Part shown: positions 55,701-64,000 of the stretch, one piece after another | Position numbering within the stretch: position 1 is the first letter of the stretch | Layout of the letters: each line of letters starts with the position of its first letter | Source: Ischnura elegans | Lineage: Eukaryota > Arthropoda > Insecta > Odonata > Coenagrionidae | NCBI RefSeq assembly: GCF_921293095.1 | Contig: NC_060251.1 | Location: 41,149,644 to 41,213,643, forward strand | Length of the DNA stretch: 64,000 nucleotides | Reading direction: 5' to 3' | The notes under the pieces: model-generated | What the model was told of the DNA's origin: nothing | What the model saw: only the letters and a program-made list of their open reading frames with translations | The model's database searches: none | Position numbers and translations under genes: made by a program

Positions 55701-58700
55701 AGGGTTGTTTTGGCATCATCATTCTTGGATTATTCGATTAAAATTAATATGGGGAGTCCCATCAAGAAGAGATGAGCGCGCTGCCTGCAAACTCAATTAT
55801 GGTCTCTAATGCCTCCTGCGTACACGATTCTGAGGTGCGTGAGCGAGCGAAACCTGTTATGTCGAAGCTAAATCATAGGGTACGCGAAAGTGGTAATGCA
55901 TGGTCGGTAGTTTAGTTCCAATTGCTAGTCAAGTTCAAAGAATCTATCCGCTAGCTATTTAAGTGGAATAGAACATGTTCTTGGTACTGTTGCATCCTCT
56001 TATAGGTAAGAATCTAGGTAATCATTAAATGAGTGATTATCGCTTTCGCGTGGCGAGGGTTGGAAGGGGACTCGGTACTCTTCTTTTTTGAAGGTTATCC
56101 TATATCTATCCGTCGTATGATTTATTTCTTTTATTTTTCTTTAGTAACTTCTGCCAGGCTGTTTAATGCAGACGCACAGTACATCTACTCAAGGGACTGG
56201 GGTACGTCGTAATATATTACGAACTCCATCACGTGATACAAAAGTATTCCATCGATGAATGCGATTTAAATTCCGTAGCTTCAGATGCCCATTATTTCTT
56301 GCAATAAAATTGCTTGAATATAAGCTTTTCTGGCATTACAACTGATTTGTTGGGTAAGAGATCGATTGCTTAGTGGATTGCGTTAATGTTTGATTTTAAA
56401 TAAATCCTTTTTGAGGGTGTGAATATAAATTTTGTCATTCTTGACGTATGATTTTATATACATTCGATAATCAACATTGGTAGGTATATACCCACCACTC
56501 AAGCTCGGCTTAGCACTATTTTTTTAGTTCTTGACGTCACATGACATTACATGAAACAATAATAAATACGGTTTAACCTTTTCTTTTAACTTTTTCATCT
56601 CAGTGGCGCTTTTAGTTCAATCAAACAGCATCTGGTTGAATGGGTCCGTGGTTCACGACTAAGTTAATTCTGCGCTGCCCGCACTCCATTCCCGCCTAGA
56701 TGGCTCGCCGCCCCCTCTATACCTTACTTCACAAAACAGGAGACTCATCCCCATTCTTAATTTTCTTATCCGTACTTCTTTTTTTTTGCTACTGTAGCTA
56801 TTGCCCATTATTTTTCCATTTTTACAAGCATTTTTTGAAAGCTACTCTGTTAATTTTGAATCCTCATTAAGTAAAGTTGTGCGAGCAATATGTACTACCA
56901 AACTTTCAACGGCGCTGTCCATTTTTTTGCCTTAATTTTTCTTTATTTGGTGTGAATACCATGAGCGAGAGTGATAGTTGGGTTTACCTACTCACACTTG
57001 TTCAATTAACAATCTTTTGTTATTTTGCCCACAATTATCGCGCCACTGTATATGACGGGATAGGATCAAGGGCGGTAGAATGAATTAAAGATTAGATGAT
57101 ACTAACAAAGCACCTTGTAAAGGTACGTCTTTCTCTAGGAATTCTACCTAACGAGGAGTGCTGCCACTGCAAATGAAGTGACCTTGCCATGAGTAATGCT
57201 CAAGCCTCAAATGCTTACAATTAGCATGCAAGGCGCTACTTTGAGATGGATGCATGCGTTTTGAGCGAATGGCTATTTTCACGTTGGCCGGAAATCCCCG
57301 TGACTCATTGAGAATTATGCACGTAACATTTTGGCCACTAGTAAGATTTTCTATTTGCCCACGGCTATTTGTCAGCGTATAATGCCTCCATAGTAGAAAT
57401 TCGCGAAGTAGAACTGCGCGGTAGTAGTGCTTCGTCTAAGCATATTCCATGCGAAATTGGAAAGATGATAATCATTGAGATGGCTCGCCAGTACAAGTTT
57501 TTATAGTACAATTTGAACAAGTAGTGTTCAAAGATAAGTGTAGAATACATAGTAGTCCCTTGACTACAAACAGACGCAGTCTCCATCATTAAAACACAAA
57601 TGGTAATTTCCACACTATTTTATTTAACGCTTAACGACCGACCATGGTTTCCACACTTGGTGTCATTTTCAAGGTAATCCAACAAAAACTCTCTCGGTAT
57701 ATGCCCAGGCCAACGTATAAGGTGGGAGCATATGGAATTGGAGTGAGGGGAGTGGGAGGGGTAAAAAGTTTAGGTGAACAAATGAATTAAGGCCGAAACC
57801 AGAAGACATACAGCAGAGCGTGAGTGAAGGTCACCATTTGTGTTTTAATCATGGATATAGCATTATTCCACAAAATTAAGCCTCAAAAAATGTTATAAGT
57901 TTTTAGACGCAGTCACGTCGATGGGCATTGCATACTACCACGCAGGGGCGCAGCTCGGAATTAAGGTTGGGGGGGGGGGGGTTTCAGGCGCAACTAATAC
58001 TGGGGGGGCACGGGGTTTGGCATACCCGCCAGGGTAAGCGGGAGGTGCGGGGACCCTCCGCCAGAAATAATTAAGATAAATGGCTCAAAATGGTGAGTTT
58101 CACGACCGTCTGAGGGATATTTTATTAATCCTCATACTATTCTTTAAGTAATATAATCCAAATAAGTAAAATAGATTTAACTTAAAAAATAATCTGAGCT
58201 CTGGGGGGGGGCATTATCCCCCAAACACCCCCCCCCCCCTCGCAGCGCCACTACTACCACGGAAACGTGGGAAGAAGTGAACCACCTCTCCTCCAAAATT
58301 GCGCCCGTGTCATGGGCTAAATTATTTCATGATGAAAAGAAAAGGAATCGATAAATTGATAAATAAGTGACTGGACTCCTTTGAGATGCAAAAACCATCC
58401 CTCCCCTGTGCAGATGTTAAAGATTTCCTAAGATTTATGCTGATCATAGCACAAGGCAGCGTCGGATCAAGGGGGAGCAAGTCCATCCCCCCCGGAAAGA
58501 CTTCTAGAAATATGGAAAGGATGGTATTTTTAAGGTGACTTTCAAATCTAAGTTTTTATTTCACCTGCTAAACTTAAAAATAATTGATGAATATCTTAAA
58601 GCCACTTTTATACGTATATCGGACCTCATACGCGTTATCGCTGCGAGGTATTCCACACCATTACGGGACGGGCGTAGCGGAAATAGTTAAACCGCGCCTC

Positions 58701-61700
58701 TCGAAGCAACGACCTTCACCAACCCTGGCACAAGGAGATCTCTCGTGTCTCGTGAACTTTCGGGCGTGTTCTACCTTCGCCGTAGATACGTTGATGACGT
58801 CAACAACTCATGCGTATTACTGCTCCTCAGTCGGATACCCCTAGTCCTTGTTCATTGGTCGCTGAGGGATTCGCTGTTTTTAACACACTCAAAACGAAAG
58901 GTTCTATCATTATGCGCAACTGTGCGAGAACTCTAATGACGGCAGCAACTCGTGAAAAGTGGGCTGCATTTTTCGCGTTTTTTTATTTTAAACTTCCGTG
59001 AGAACGGTTTGTTGGTGACGATTTTTTTTGCGTCGCAACCTATCTTTCCCTTACTGCTACCGAATTCTCGAAATGAATTGCGGTCTGAGTAAGCGACCCC
59101 ATGGCGGAGTGATTCCTCTGGTTGATATAGTTACTATTCTGTAATGAATATTCTGTTTAAATCCATTTATCTGCCTCTACGTATATCGGTCCTCATACGT
59201 GTTCGAGGGCATACCCAGGATCATGGTCTAGGGGGGGGGGGAGCAAGCTATGGTCTAGGGGGAGGAAAGCCAAGTTGTGACATTAGTTAATGAGATTATT
59301 TCCTTGAAAAAATAGTATATAGCATAGCGGAAATAAGTTATTGTCATGCTTGAAATTAGTTCAGGCTTTTCCTCCATGTTTCAAAAGTGAAGACTTCCTT
59401 AACAGTAAAGAGCACTGAAAATTTATACTCAAATGAAAGGGCAATCTGTTTGTATTTCTTAAAGAATAAGTAAGAGTACATATTAGGTAATTTGTCATTT
59501 CATTTAAATGTTGTTTCAAACAATTAACGATGGTGGGCTTGAGTTCCAAGTGGTGATTTTACCTATGATAAAATATTTTTCGACAGGTGCCGCCTCAGCT
59601 CCTCCAACAACTGCACCTCCACAGTTTACCTTTGACATTCTTCCTGATGCGGGCGATTTGGCGACACGTCTTGGAGGAGAATGTGACTCTCAAGTTGGAG
59701 CTCAGGCACAGAGTAGCTCCTCGAGCTTCAGCATGGTGCTTCCAGGAGGTATTGCAGTGAGTGCAGCCTTCAGTGAAGCAAGGGCAGCAGCTGGTGCAGC
59801 TCAGATTGGTACGTATCTTTTGTATGCATGGGGTATCCAAAATCCAGTAAATCAGCATTTAATTGGTGCATATTGGTTTCTACTCATTTTTTACATTGAT
59901 GCACATATCCCAATAATTCATGGTTTTGTGCAAAGTAGGATTTATAACTTCTTTTGAGGTACCCAGGGAATGTACTATAAAGGCAAAATTTTCTGCTATA
60001 AGAAATGGTTAGAGCTCTGTTATTTATTTTTTGCTAAAATATTCCATGCAATATTAATGAGTGTGTTGTGTTGGACAGAAGTAAAGTCTGTATCCAGAAC
60101 AATGAATGGGGGGGAGCAATGCTTCTGGGGGGGAGAATCAAGTTTGGGAGGGGGTGCATAAGATGGGGGAATTCAGTTGGACGGGGTACCCTAAAGGCTA
60201 CATGTATATCCAAACATTTTGGTGGAGTTTGACCCTCTAGACCACCAAGAGGCTTTGAAAGAAGCTAGCACAGAAATAGCAGCTACAACAGGGCAGGGTT
60301 CAGACTTAAGTTTTCCGGGCAGTGAATTTTGAGGAGCATAAGAAATAAGCTGTAAATTTCTAAATACCTAGGTATTAAATAAAGGTTCAATTCTACAAGA
60401 GAGAACAATTGTAAGAAAATACTTTTTATCCTAGATTGGGTCGAGGACAGGGATGTATTCAGGAGGGGAGTAGGAGAGCTCTAAGGGGGTTAAGCCTCCT
60501 CCCCCTATTTTTCCCCCTTACGGCAACTACCAGTGATATATCTGCTTAGGACACCACTAGCCCATGGCATATATCCTCAGACACTCCATTGTTCAATATA
60601 TTATCATAATCCTGCCATAAAAAAAATTTATTTCACTTTCGTCAATATATAGGAAAAATATTTAGCGAACTTATTGCAATGCAAATTGACAACCAATTTC
60701 ATTGTAGGCAACCCGCATACCACCCCGGCAACCCCAAAGAAAGTTTCTGGCAGCTTGGCTGGGCCATAAGGAACTCTCTATTCACTCCCATAGATCCATA
60801 TTGTACATATCTGCCATCAACAAAAAAAGGCATTATCATCACTGCTGATCCCTAGACATGCTTTGCTTGTCATCATTTACAATCCCTGTACATATTCAGG
60901 TGATTTATTGAATTCAAAAAGGAAAAAAGCATTCACCACTATAGTGAATTTGTCATACATGAAAGATAGAGAATTTTTCTGCCACAGTAGAAACTAACCC
61001 ATTCCTTGTTCACCAGGAAAAAGTTTAAGAACGTTAGTTACAATTTAGAACCAAAATTTTACATGGTCATTGTGTTTTGTTCAGCAATTTTATTGTGTGA
61101 ATATGATTTCCTAAAGAATTGGCCAATATTATGGGAAATTATTGTAGTTTAGTGGCATGCCTGAATGAGCTGTGCATACATTTCACTCCTCAGTGACCTC
61201 TACACATTATTGGTAGGTACTCCAAGGTCACAACTTTTAATCAGATATCTGTCAATTACATATGTTTATTTAGGATATTGGTATTGTATAAAAATTAATA
61301 ATTTAATGAACCTTGGTATATGATGTAATTATGAAACAACCTTTTTAAAATAATGAGCAAGTACTCGTAAATACATATTTATTCTAAAACCAGTGAATTT
61401 CTGAGGGATCCAGTTCAATAATTTAATTTTCTTGAGCAGCTTTTGCAAGCGTGAATTCGAGCTGTCAATTTGGTATGGTTAACAAAGAATGTATTTTCTA
61501 AAGAGCATCAAATGCTCCAATGTAGAAGATTTGTTAAATAAATACTGAGGTCATATTAAGATCTGGATTTGCCTCAACAACATTATTCTAACGTCTGTTT
61601 AAAGACTAACTTATTTTTTTTAAAAAAAAAAAAGGTACTCCAAGCCCATTCCGTGGACGAGGTGTTTCAGTAACTGGACCAAATGGAGTGACATACAACA

Positions 61701-62942
61701 TCAGAGCTCCTATTGAAGCAGATTTTAAGGTGGAAGGACCAGAAGGGACCAAGTGGAATGTACAGAGACAAGCAACCACTGTGACTCAGTAAGTTGTGAA
61801 AAATGGGAATGAAATTCATTACATCCACTCTGTTTTTAGAATATTTATAGAACACATACAGTTTAAAAAGCGGTTCATCTATCACTTTGCCCCACCAGAT
61901 AGTTAAATTAAAAGTTACAGTGTATACCCACAGATTTGTTGTATCTGTTTTTGACGTATGGATGATAGTTAAGCACCATATTTAGGAAAGGTCTCAAATG
62001 AAGTAACATCCCATGCTGTCTCTAAGGTAGTGACACTGGCTTCATAGATTAAATATTAGCAGAAGCTTAACTAAATCATCAATAGCTGTATCATGTAACT
62101 TGCGACATTGTATCATAAAATATGTATGGCCAAACTTGTGTACATATATAGTAGAATTCTTGAAAAGAGTGATTAATGAATTTATTACATGGTACAACTT
62201 CTCCACTTTTGGGGACAGATAAATTTTTTGTATAAAAACCATGGGGTAAAGCATAACTCAATCTAGTATCCTCTAAACATAGGCCATAACCTAATGGCAT
62301 CAGGAAATCATTATTTTGTTTATATGCTCACTTCATGAAAAATTCAGTGGTTTTGAAATCTGCTCATGGCCTCCCAGTGGCGGATACAGAAAACACTCAA
62401 GGGGGGGGGGGTGCAAAAGATATATTGAGTTGCCTTTACTTCTATCGTGATAAAAAATAATCAGGTCACAGGCAGAGTAAAATAAAATTTTTACTAAAGT
62501 AATTATACACATATATAAGACAATTCCATCTTATGATATAAAAAAGTCACAATTCTGGTTCTTCAATGTTTGGCAATACGGCTGGACCCACAAGGGAGGG
62601 GCGCACGCCCCCATCTGTATCCGCCACTGTGGCCCCCACTAAATCTTGATTTGAGCTGTATCCTAGCCATATCAAATTTAAGGTATTATTCTTTTGGTTT
62701 AACTGTAATGCAGTGGGAATTTCTGCTGTACTTGAAGGTCCCATTTGTAAGGGCCCCCATGTGGTTTTTAATTTATTCAAACAGTTGTGAGGGAACAAAA
62801 TAATATGCTTAGTAACATTTGGAAAGAGAAACTAGGCTTAACTCATACTTTTTTATTGAACGAATTATTTCTAAATATATAATTGGAATCTAATTTCACT
62901 TTTGCTTACAGAGGAGCAGCCATCACTTTTCCCAAGTCATAA
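46610..62942 (+). CDS. secreted protein of unknown function (four exons, 167 aa)
   Basis: Joining 46610-46706, 59587-59808, 61635-61788 and 62912-62942 gives one uninterrupted frame of 167 codons plus TAA. All three introns are GT-AG, with phases 1, 1 and 2 that fit exactly. Residues 1-19 form a signal peptide (hydrophobic LLIALCLAVAAA), with likely cleavage after Ala19 and a predicted mature chain of ~148 residues. The mature part has a Pro/Thr-rich stretch (38-44), an acidic segment ending in one cysteine (Cys65), a five-serine run (75-79), an Ala-rich region (89-105) and two 20-residue units at 118-137 and 138-157 sharing V.GP.G...N[IV]. One cysteine argues against a disulfide-stabilised toxin or defensin fold. 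I do not recognise the family; an extracellular or cuticle-associated role is only a guess. The large first intron is full of transposons. Confidence 0.85.
48076..48162 (+). repeat. possible tRNA-derived repeat
   Basis: A strong B-box match, TGTTCAAATCCCGGGAG (about 48142), lies ~60 bases after a weak A-box-like AGTTAAAGCGTTGG. No SINE tail could be delimited. Confidence 0.4.
49090..49510 (+). mobile_element. LINE 3' remnant, subfamily 2
   Basis: The start translates as DHERE...RFKMSFFPRTIRDGN (49150-49190), followed by the 3' UTR with GCATGCTGCATGTTCG and GAGGTGGCTCGCAGGGTATC and an eroded ATGTAGACATAG tail. It is too damaged to code. It is inserted in intron 1 on the sense strand. Confidence 0.7.
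50691..51366. mobile_element. foldback MITE with ~310-bp arms
   Basis: The ends are TAGCCCGGTCAAATTAGCCC and inverted GACCGGGCTA. Inverted similarity runs almost the whole way to the centre: AAATTGCCAACAAGCTGAAAA, AAAATGGGTTTTTTGGATTTT, GTAGAGCAGTTAATTTTCTAC and CTGAGATAGAGCCATTCGA all recur inverted, leaving a loop of about 50-60 bases near 51010-51068. TTA flanks both ends (50688-50690, 51367-51369), compatible with a 3-bp duplication, although TA is also possible. There is no transposase. It lies in intron 1 and would be transcribed with the host gene as a long hairpin. Confidence 0.85.
53337..54603. mobile_element. Harbinger-type element nested in the pogo transposon
   Basis: The ends are AGCCGTGTCCCAATTGGCC and inverted GAGTTGGGACACGGCT, flanked by TTA on both sides (53334-53336, 54604-54606). 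That is a 3-bp TTA duplication as for PIF/Harbinger. The inner ends also carry GGATGTCCCAACTCG / GGATGTCCCAATTCA. The interior is AT-rich and non-coding. It is 1,267 bp, longer than the other Harbinger MITEs here, with different terminal sequence. Confidence 0.8.
54825..54984 (+). repeat. 16-bp minisatellite, ten units
   Basis: Ten contiguous units of CCTCTGAGACTYRACC start at 54825, 54841 and so on to 54969. The variable bases change in order along the array: TCAA in units 1-3, TCGA in units 4-5, TTGA in units 6-9, TTCA in unit 10. It lies within the right part of the pogo transposon. Confidence 0.95.
55350..55470 (+). repeat. tRNA-derived SINE head
   Basis: A-box-like GGGTAGCGTAGTGATC is followed by B-box GTGGTTCGATTTCC. 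The first and last seven bases of the tRNA-like part (CCTGGGT ... GTCCAGG) pair with only GU wobbles. A perfect 5-bp anticodon-type stem, TTGGC/GCCAA, encloses a 7-base loop, CCGGAAA. Position 33 is C instead of the invariant T and the T-arm does not pair well, so this is tRNA-derived rather than a working tRNA. It is followed by GGGAATTTTTTCTC, with a T-run that would stop RNA polymerase III. Confidence 0.65.
57953..58253. mobile_element. G-run hAT-type MITE, subfamily 4
   Basis: The left end is CAGGGGCGCAGCTCGGAATT followed by a long G-run. The right end is a long C-run and CGCAGCGCCACTA. The flanks are an exact 8-bp duplication, CTACCACG (57945-57952 and 58254-58261). It is 301 bp, non-coding, in intron 1. 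Confidence 0.9.
58456..58510 (+). mobile_element. fragment of a G-run hAT-type MITE
   Basis: CAGCGTCGGATCAAGGGGG, then CATCCCCCCCGG, resembles the left end of the G-run MITEs. No right end was found. Confidence 0.35.
58611..59203. repeat. GC-richer segment between 26-bp direct repeats
   Basis: TACGTATATCGGACCTCATACG at about 58611 recurs as TACGTATATCGGTCCTCATACG at about 59178, same orientation. The ~540 bp between are GC-richer than the intron around them, with short open frames but no recognisable domain. It may be a duplication or an insertion whose type I cannot name. Confidence 0.5.
59205..59325 (+). mobile_element. truncated G-run hAT-type MITE, subfamily 3
   Basis: CGAGGGCATACCCAGGATC, a G-run, then GAGCAAGCTATGG and AGGAAATAATCTC-type sequence in inverse match the right half of 44840-45101 read backwards. 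The expected other end is missing. Confidence 0.6.
59587..59808 (+). CDS. exon 2 of the secreted protein
   Basis: Completes Ser33 and encodes residues 34-106 plus one base. Acceptor TTTTTCGACAG/GT; donor ATTG/GTACGT at 59809. Coding density is clear: 73 codons without a stop, alanine- and serine-rich, with PPTTAPPQFTFDILPD at the start and a hydrophobic SFSMVLPGGIAVSAAF segment near the end. Confidence 0.88.
59809..61634 (+). other. intron 2 (1.8 kb)
   Basis: GTACGTAT donor. The acceptor is unusual: GACTAAC branch-like sequence, eight Ts, then twelve As directly before the terminal G. Two G-rich patches at 60099-60170 and 60440-60540 resemble worn G-run MITEs, but no termini could be matched. 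Confidence 0.75.
61635..61788 (+). CDS. exon 3 of the secreted protein
   Basis: Completes Gly107 and encodes residues 108-157 plus two bases of codon 158. Donor CTCA/GTAAGT at 61789. It holds the two 20-residue units: V-T-G-P-N-G...Y-N-I at 119-129 and V-E-G-P-E-G...W-N-V at 139-149. The alternating hydrophobic pattern suggests beta strands. Confidence 0.88.
61789..62911 (+). other. intron 3 (1.1 kb)
   Basis: GTAAGT donor, acceptor CACTTTTGCTTACAG. Contains one complete hAT-type MITE (62375-62629); otherwise featureless and AT-rich. Confidence 0.8.
62375..62629 (+). mobile_element. G-run hAT-type MITE, subfamily 1 (copy 2)
   Basis: The ends are CAGTGGCGGATACAGA and ATCTGTATCCGCCACTG. The flanks TGGCCTCC (62367-62374) and TGGCCCCC (62630-62637) match at 7 of 8, as expected for an hAT target duplication. 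Colinear with 4976-5238, 57 kb away. Confidence 0.88.
62912..62942 (+). CDS. exon 4 of the secreted protein (C-terminus)
   Basis: Completes Gln158, encodes GAAITFPKS (159-167) and ends with TAA at 62940-62942. The tiny last coding exon is supported by a good acceptor (TTTTGCTTACAG) and by exact phase agreement with exon 3. Confidence 0.82.
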
Positions 62943-63545
62943 GTACTATTGAGTCTACATAGCTGCTTCAGCTTATGATGCAGTAAGGAGAATCCAAGAT
63001 TAGAAGAAATAAGAATATGAGTGAAAATTACTGACACTGTTGATGATCTGCATGATGCTCTCTTTCAATCCTGGAGTTACTCTTTGAGTATAAGGCTAAT
63101 AATGTGTTCTTAGTAATGGACACAATTACTCCTTATCAATGCACAGTGCTTTTTGAACCAAAGTGGACAAAAATGATGGTAGACGTTTTTACAAAGTTAG
63201 AATATTATTGAGCCTTTTTATATTACGAGGATTGTATTGAATGCTGAAATTCTGATATTTCAAGAATTCTTCTTCCCAGTGACGTAAATGCGTGCAAAGG
63301 AAATGTTTGGTGCACAACCACCAGCCCGCCTGTTCTGTGTGGTTTTAGCAATATGGAGAAACCTTATTATGAGGAATGGCTTTTCCCTTCGACTATTTTA
63401 TTTCTGACTTACACATTCATTAGGCCAATGGTTTATTACTCATTGTAAAAAGAAGCTGAAGTATTTTTTTAATGAAATGATTTTTATATTGCATATGATT
63501 AATCTGTTGCAGCATAATTCAATAAACATTTTAAAAATTGAATTG
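62943..63545 (+). other. 3' UTR of the secreted-protein gene
   Basis: Non-coding sequence from the stop to the predicted cleavage site, ~600 bases, inferred from the polyadenylation signal below. Confidence 0.6.
63521..63526 (+). terminator. polyadenylation signal AATAAA
   Basis: Canonical AATAAA, 579 bases after the stop codon and followed by T/G-containing sequence (GTAAAAGACTTAGTTTTTC), is the best candidate 3' end for the gene. Another AATAAA occurs at about 63637 and could be an alternative. Confidence 0.65.
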
Positions 63546-64000
63546 AAGATGTAAAAGACTTAGTTTTTCATCAATCATGATGCTATTCTAAGCCATTAGA
63601 AAGGTTTTAAGGAAACTAAGACATGGATTGAGTGAAAATAAATTAGGCAAGGAGAATTGGTAACCCAGTGTCCTATTGGAGATAGTGGATGAGTGATTGT
63701 TGAGACTACAAGGTGAAGACAAACATAAATTATCCATCCTATTATCTTGGGGATCTATCTATGACCACAGTGAACAATTTTGTAATAGAGCATGGCAGTT
63801 TCACTCTTTCTAGTAGCATGGATAGTGAAATTCTTGACATTTCTGGAAGAACACATCCTTAATAGGATTGAGGAATGATCACATTGACGTCAAAGGAATT
63901 TTTGTCCACTGCAGATTCTTTGTAGCTGTGTCAAATAGAGAGCTGTTTCATAAAAACTTATCAAATTGTGGAATGTAAAATCTGCCAGGTATTCCAAAAT
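63546..64000. other. no feature seen
   Basis: AT-rich sequence after the predicted end of the gene. Nothing recognised. Confidence 0.4.

Larger units (their letters stand above)
46707..59586 (+). other. intron 1 (12.9 kb, transposon-rich)
   Basis: Donor GTAAGT, acceptor TTTTTCGACAG. It contains a tRNA-derived repeat (48.08 kb), a LINE remnant (49.1-49.5 kb), a 676-bp foldback element, a pogo-type transposon with a nested element, a tRNA-derived SINE (55.35 kb) and hAT MITEs. Between these (46.7-48.07, 51.4-53.16, 55.5-57.94 kb) I see only AT-rich sequence without features. Confidence 0.8.

Noticed and set aside
1-64000. CRISPR arrays, bacterial operons, phage or viral genes
   Set aside because: No regularly spaced identical repeats, no ribosome-binding-site-led gene clusters and no viral protein motifs; the DNA is clearly eukaryotic.

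Overview
This 64 kb window looks like nuclear DNA of an arthropod, most likely an insect. The DNA is AT-rich, introns are GT-AG with GTAAGT-type donors, one small secreted-protein gene is spread over 16 kb by a 12.9 kb intron, and the space between genes is packed with non-LTR retrotransposon debris and non-autonomous DNA transposons. The species cannot be read from the sequence alone. No prokaryotic operons, rRNA genes, intact tRNA genes, CRISPR arrays or viral genes are visible.

Layout. 1-28 kb: no supported host gene. It holds a ~170 bp direct repeat, a tRNA-derived SINE, a foldback element with a MITE nested in it (2.9-4.3 kb), G-run hAT-type MITEs, two further copies of that nested MITE (14.6 and 17.6 kb), and many 3' fragments of one LINE family whose 3' end is a GTAGAT microsatellite. 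At 26.1 kb there is an inverted-repeat element with a hammerhead-ribozyme core. 28.1-30.06 kb: a 5'-truncated LINE with a long open reverse-transcriptase frame, a GAA tail and an exact 11-bp target-site duplication. 30-46 kb: more LINE 3' fragments, a second LINE with a real RT domain but an internal deletion (39.9-41.28 kb), hAT and Harbinger-type MITEs, and two more inverted-repeat elements resembling Penelope-like terminal repeats. 46.6-63.5 kb: the one host gene I can support, plus strand, four coding exons giving a 167-residue protein with a signal peptide. Its introns carry a 676 bp foldback hairpin, a pogo-type transposon with a Harbinger-type element nested in it and a 16-bp minisatellite, a tRNA-derived SINE and several hAT MITEs.

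How the parts relate. The transposons are mutually nested, so relative ages can be read: LINE into hAT MITE at 15.8 kb, LINE into Harbinger MITE at 38.6 kb, Harbinger into pogo at 53.3 kb, MITE into foldback element at 3.8 kb. One LINE fragment at 23.2 kb has an unoccupied paralogous copy of its target 2.6 kb away. I found no convincing undescribed system. The items most worth a second look are the hammerhead-bearing inverted repeats, the paralogous empty site, the long intronic hairpin and the unrecognised secreted protein.
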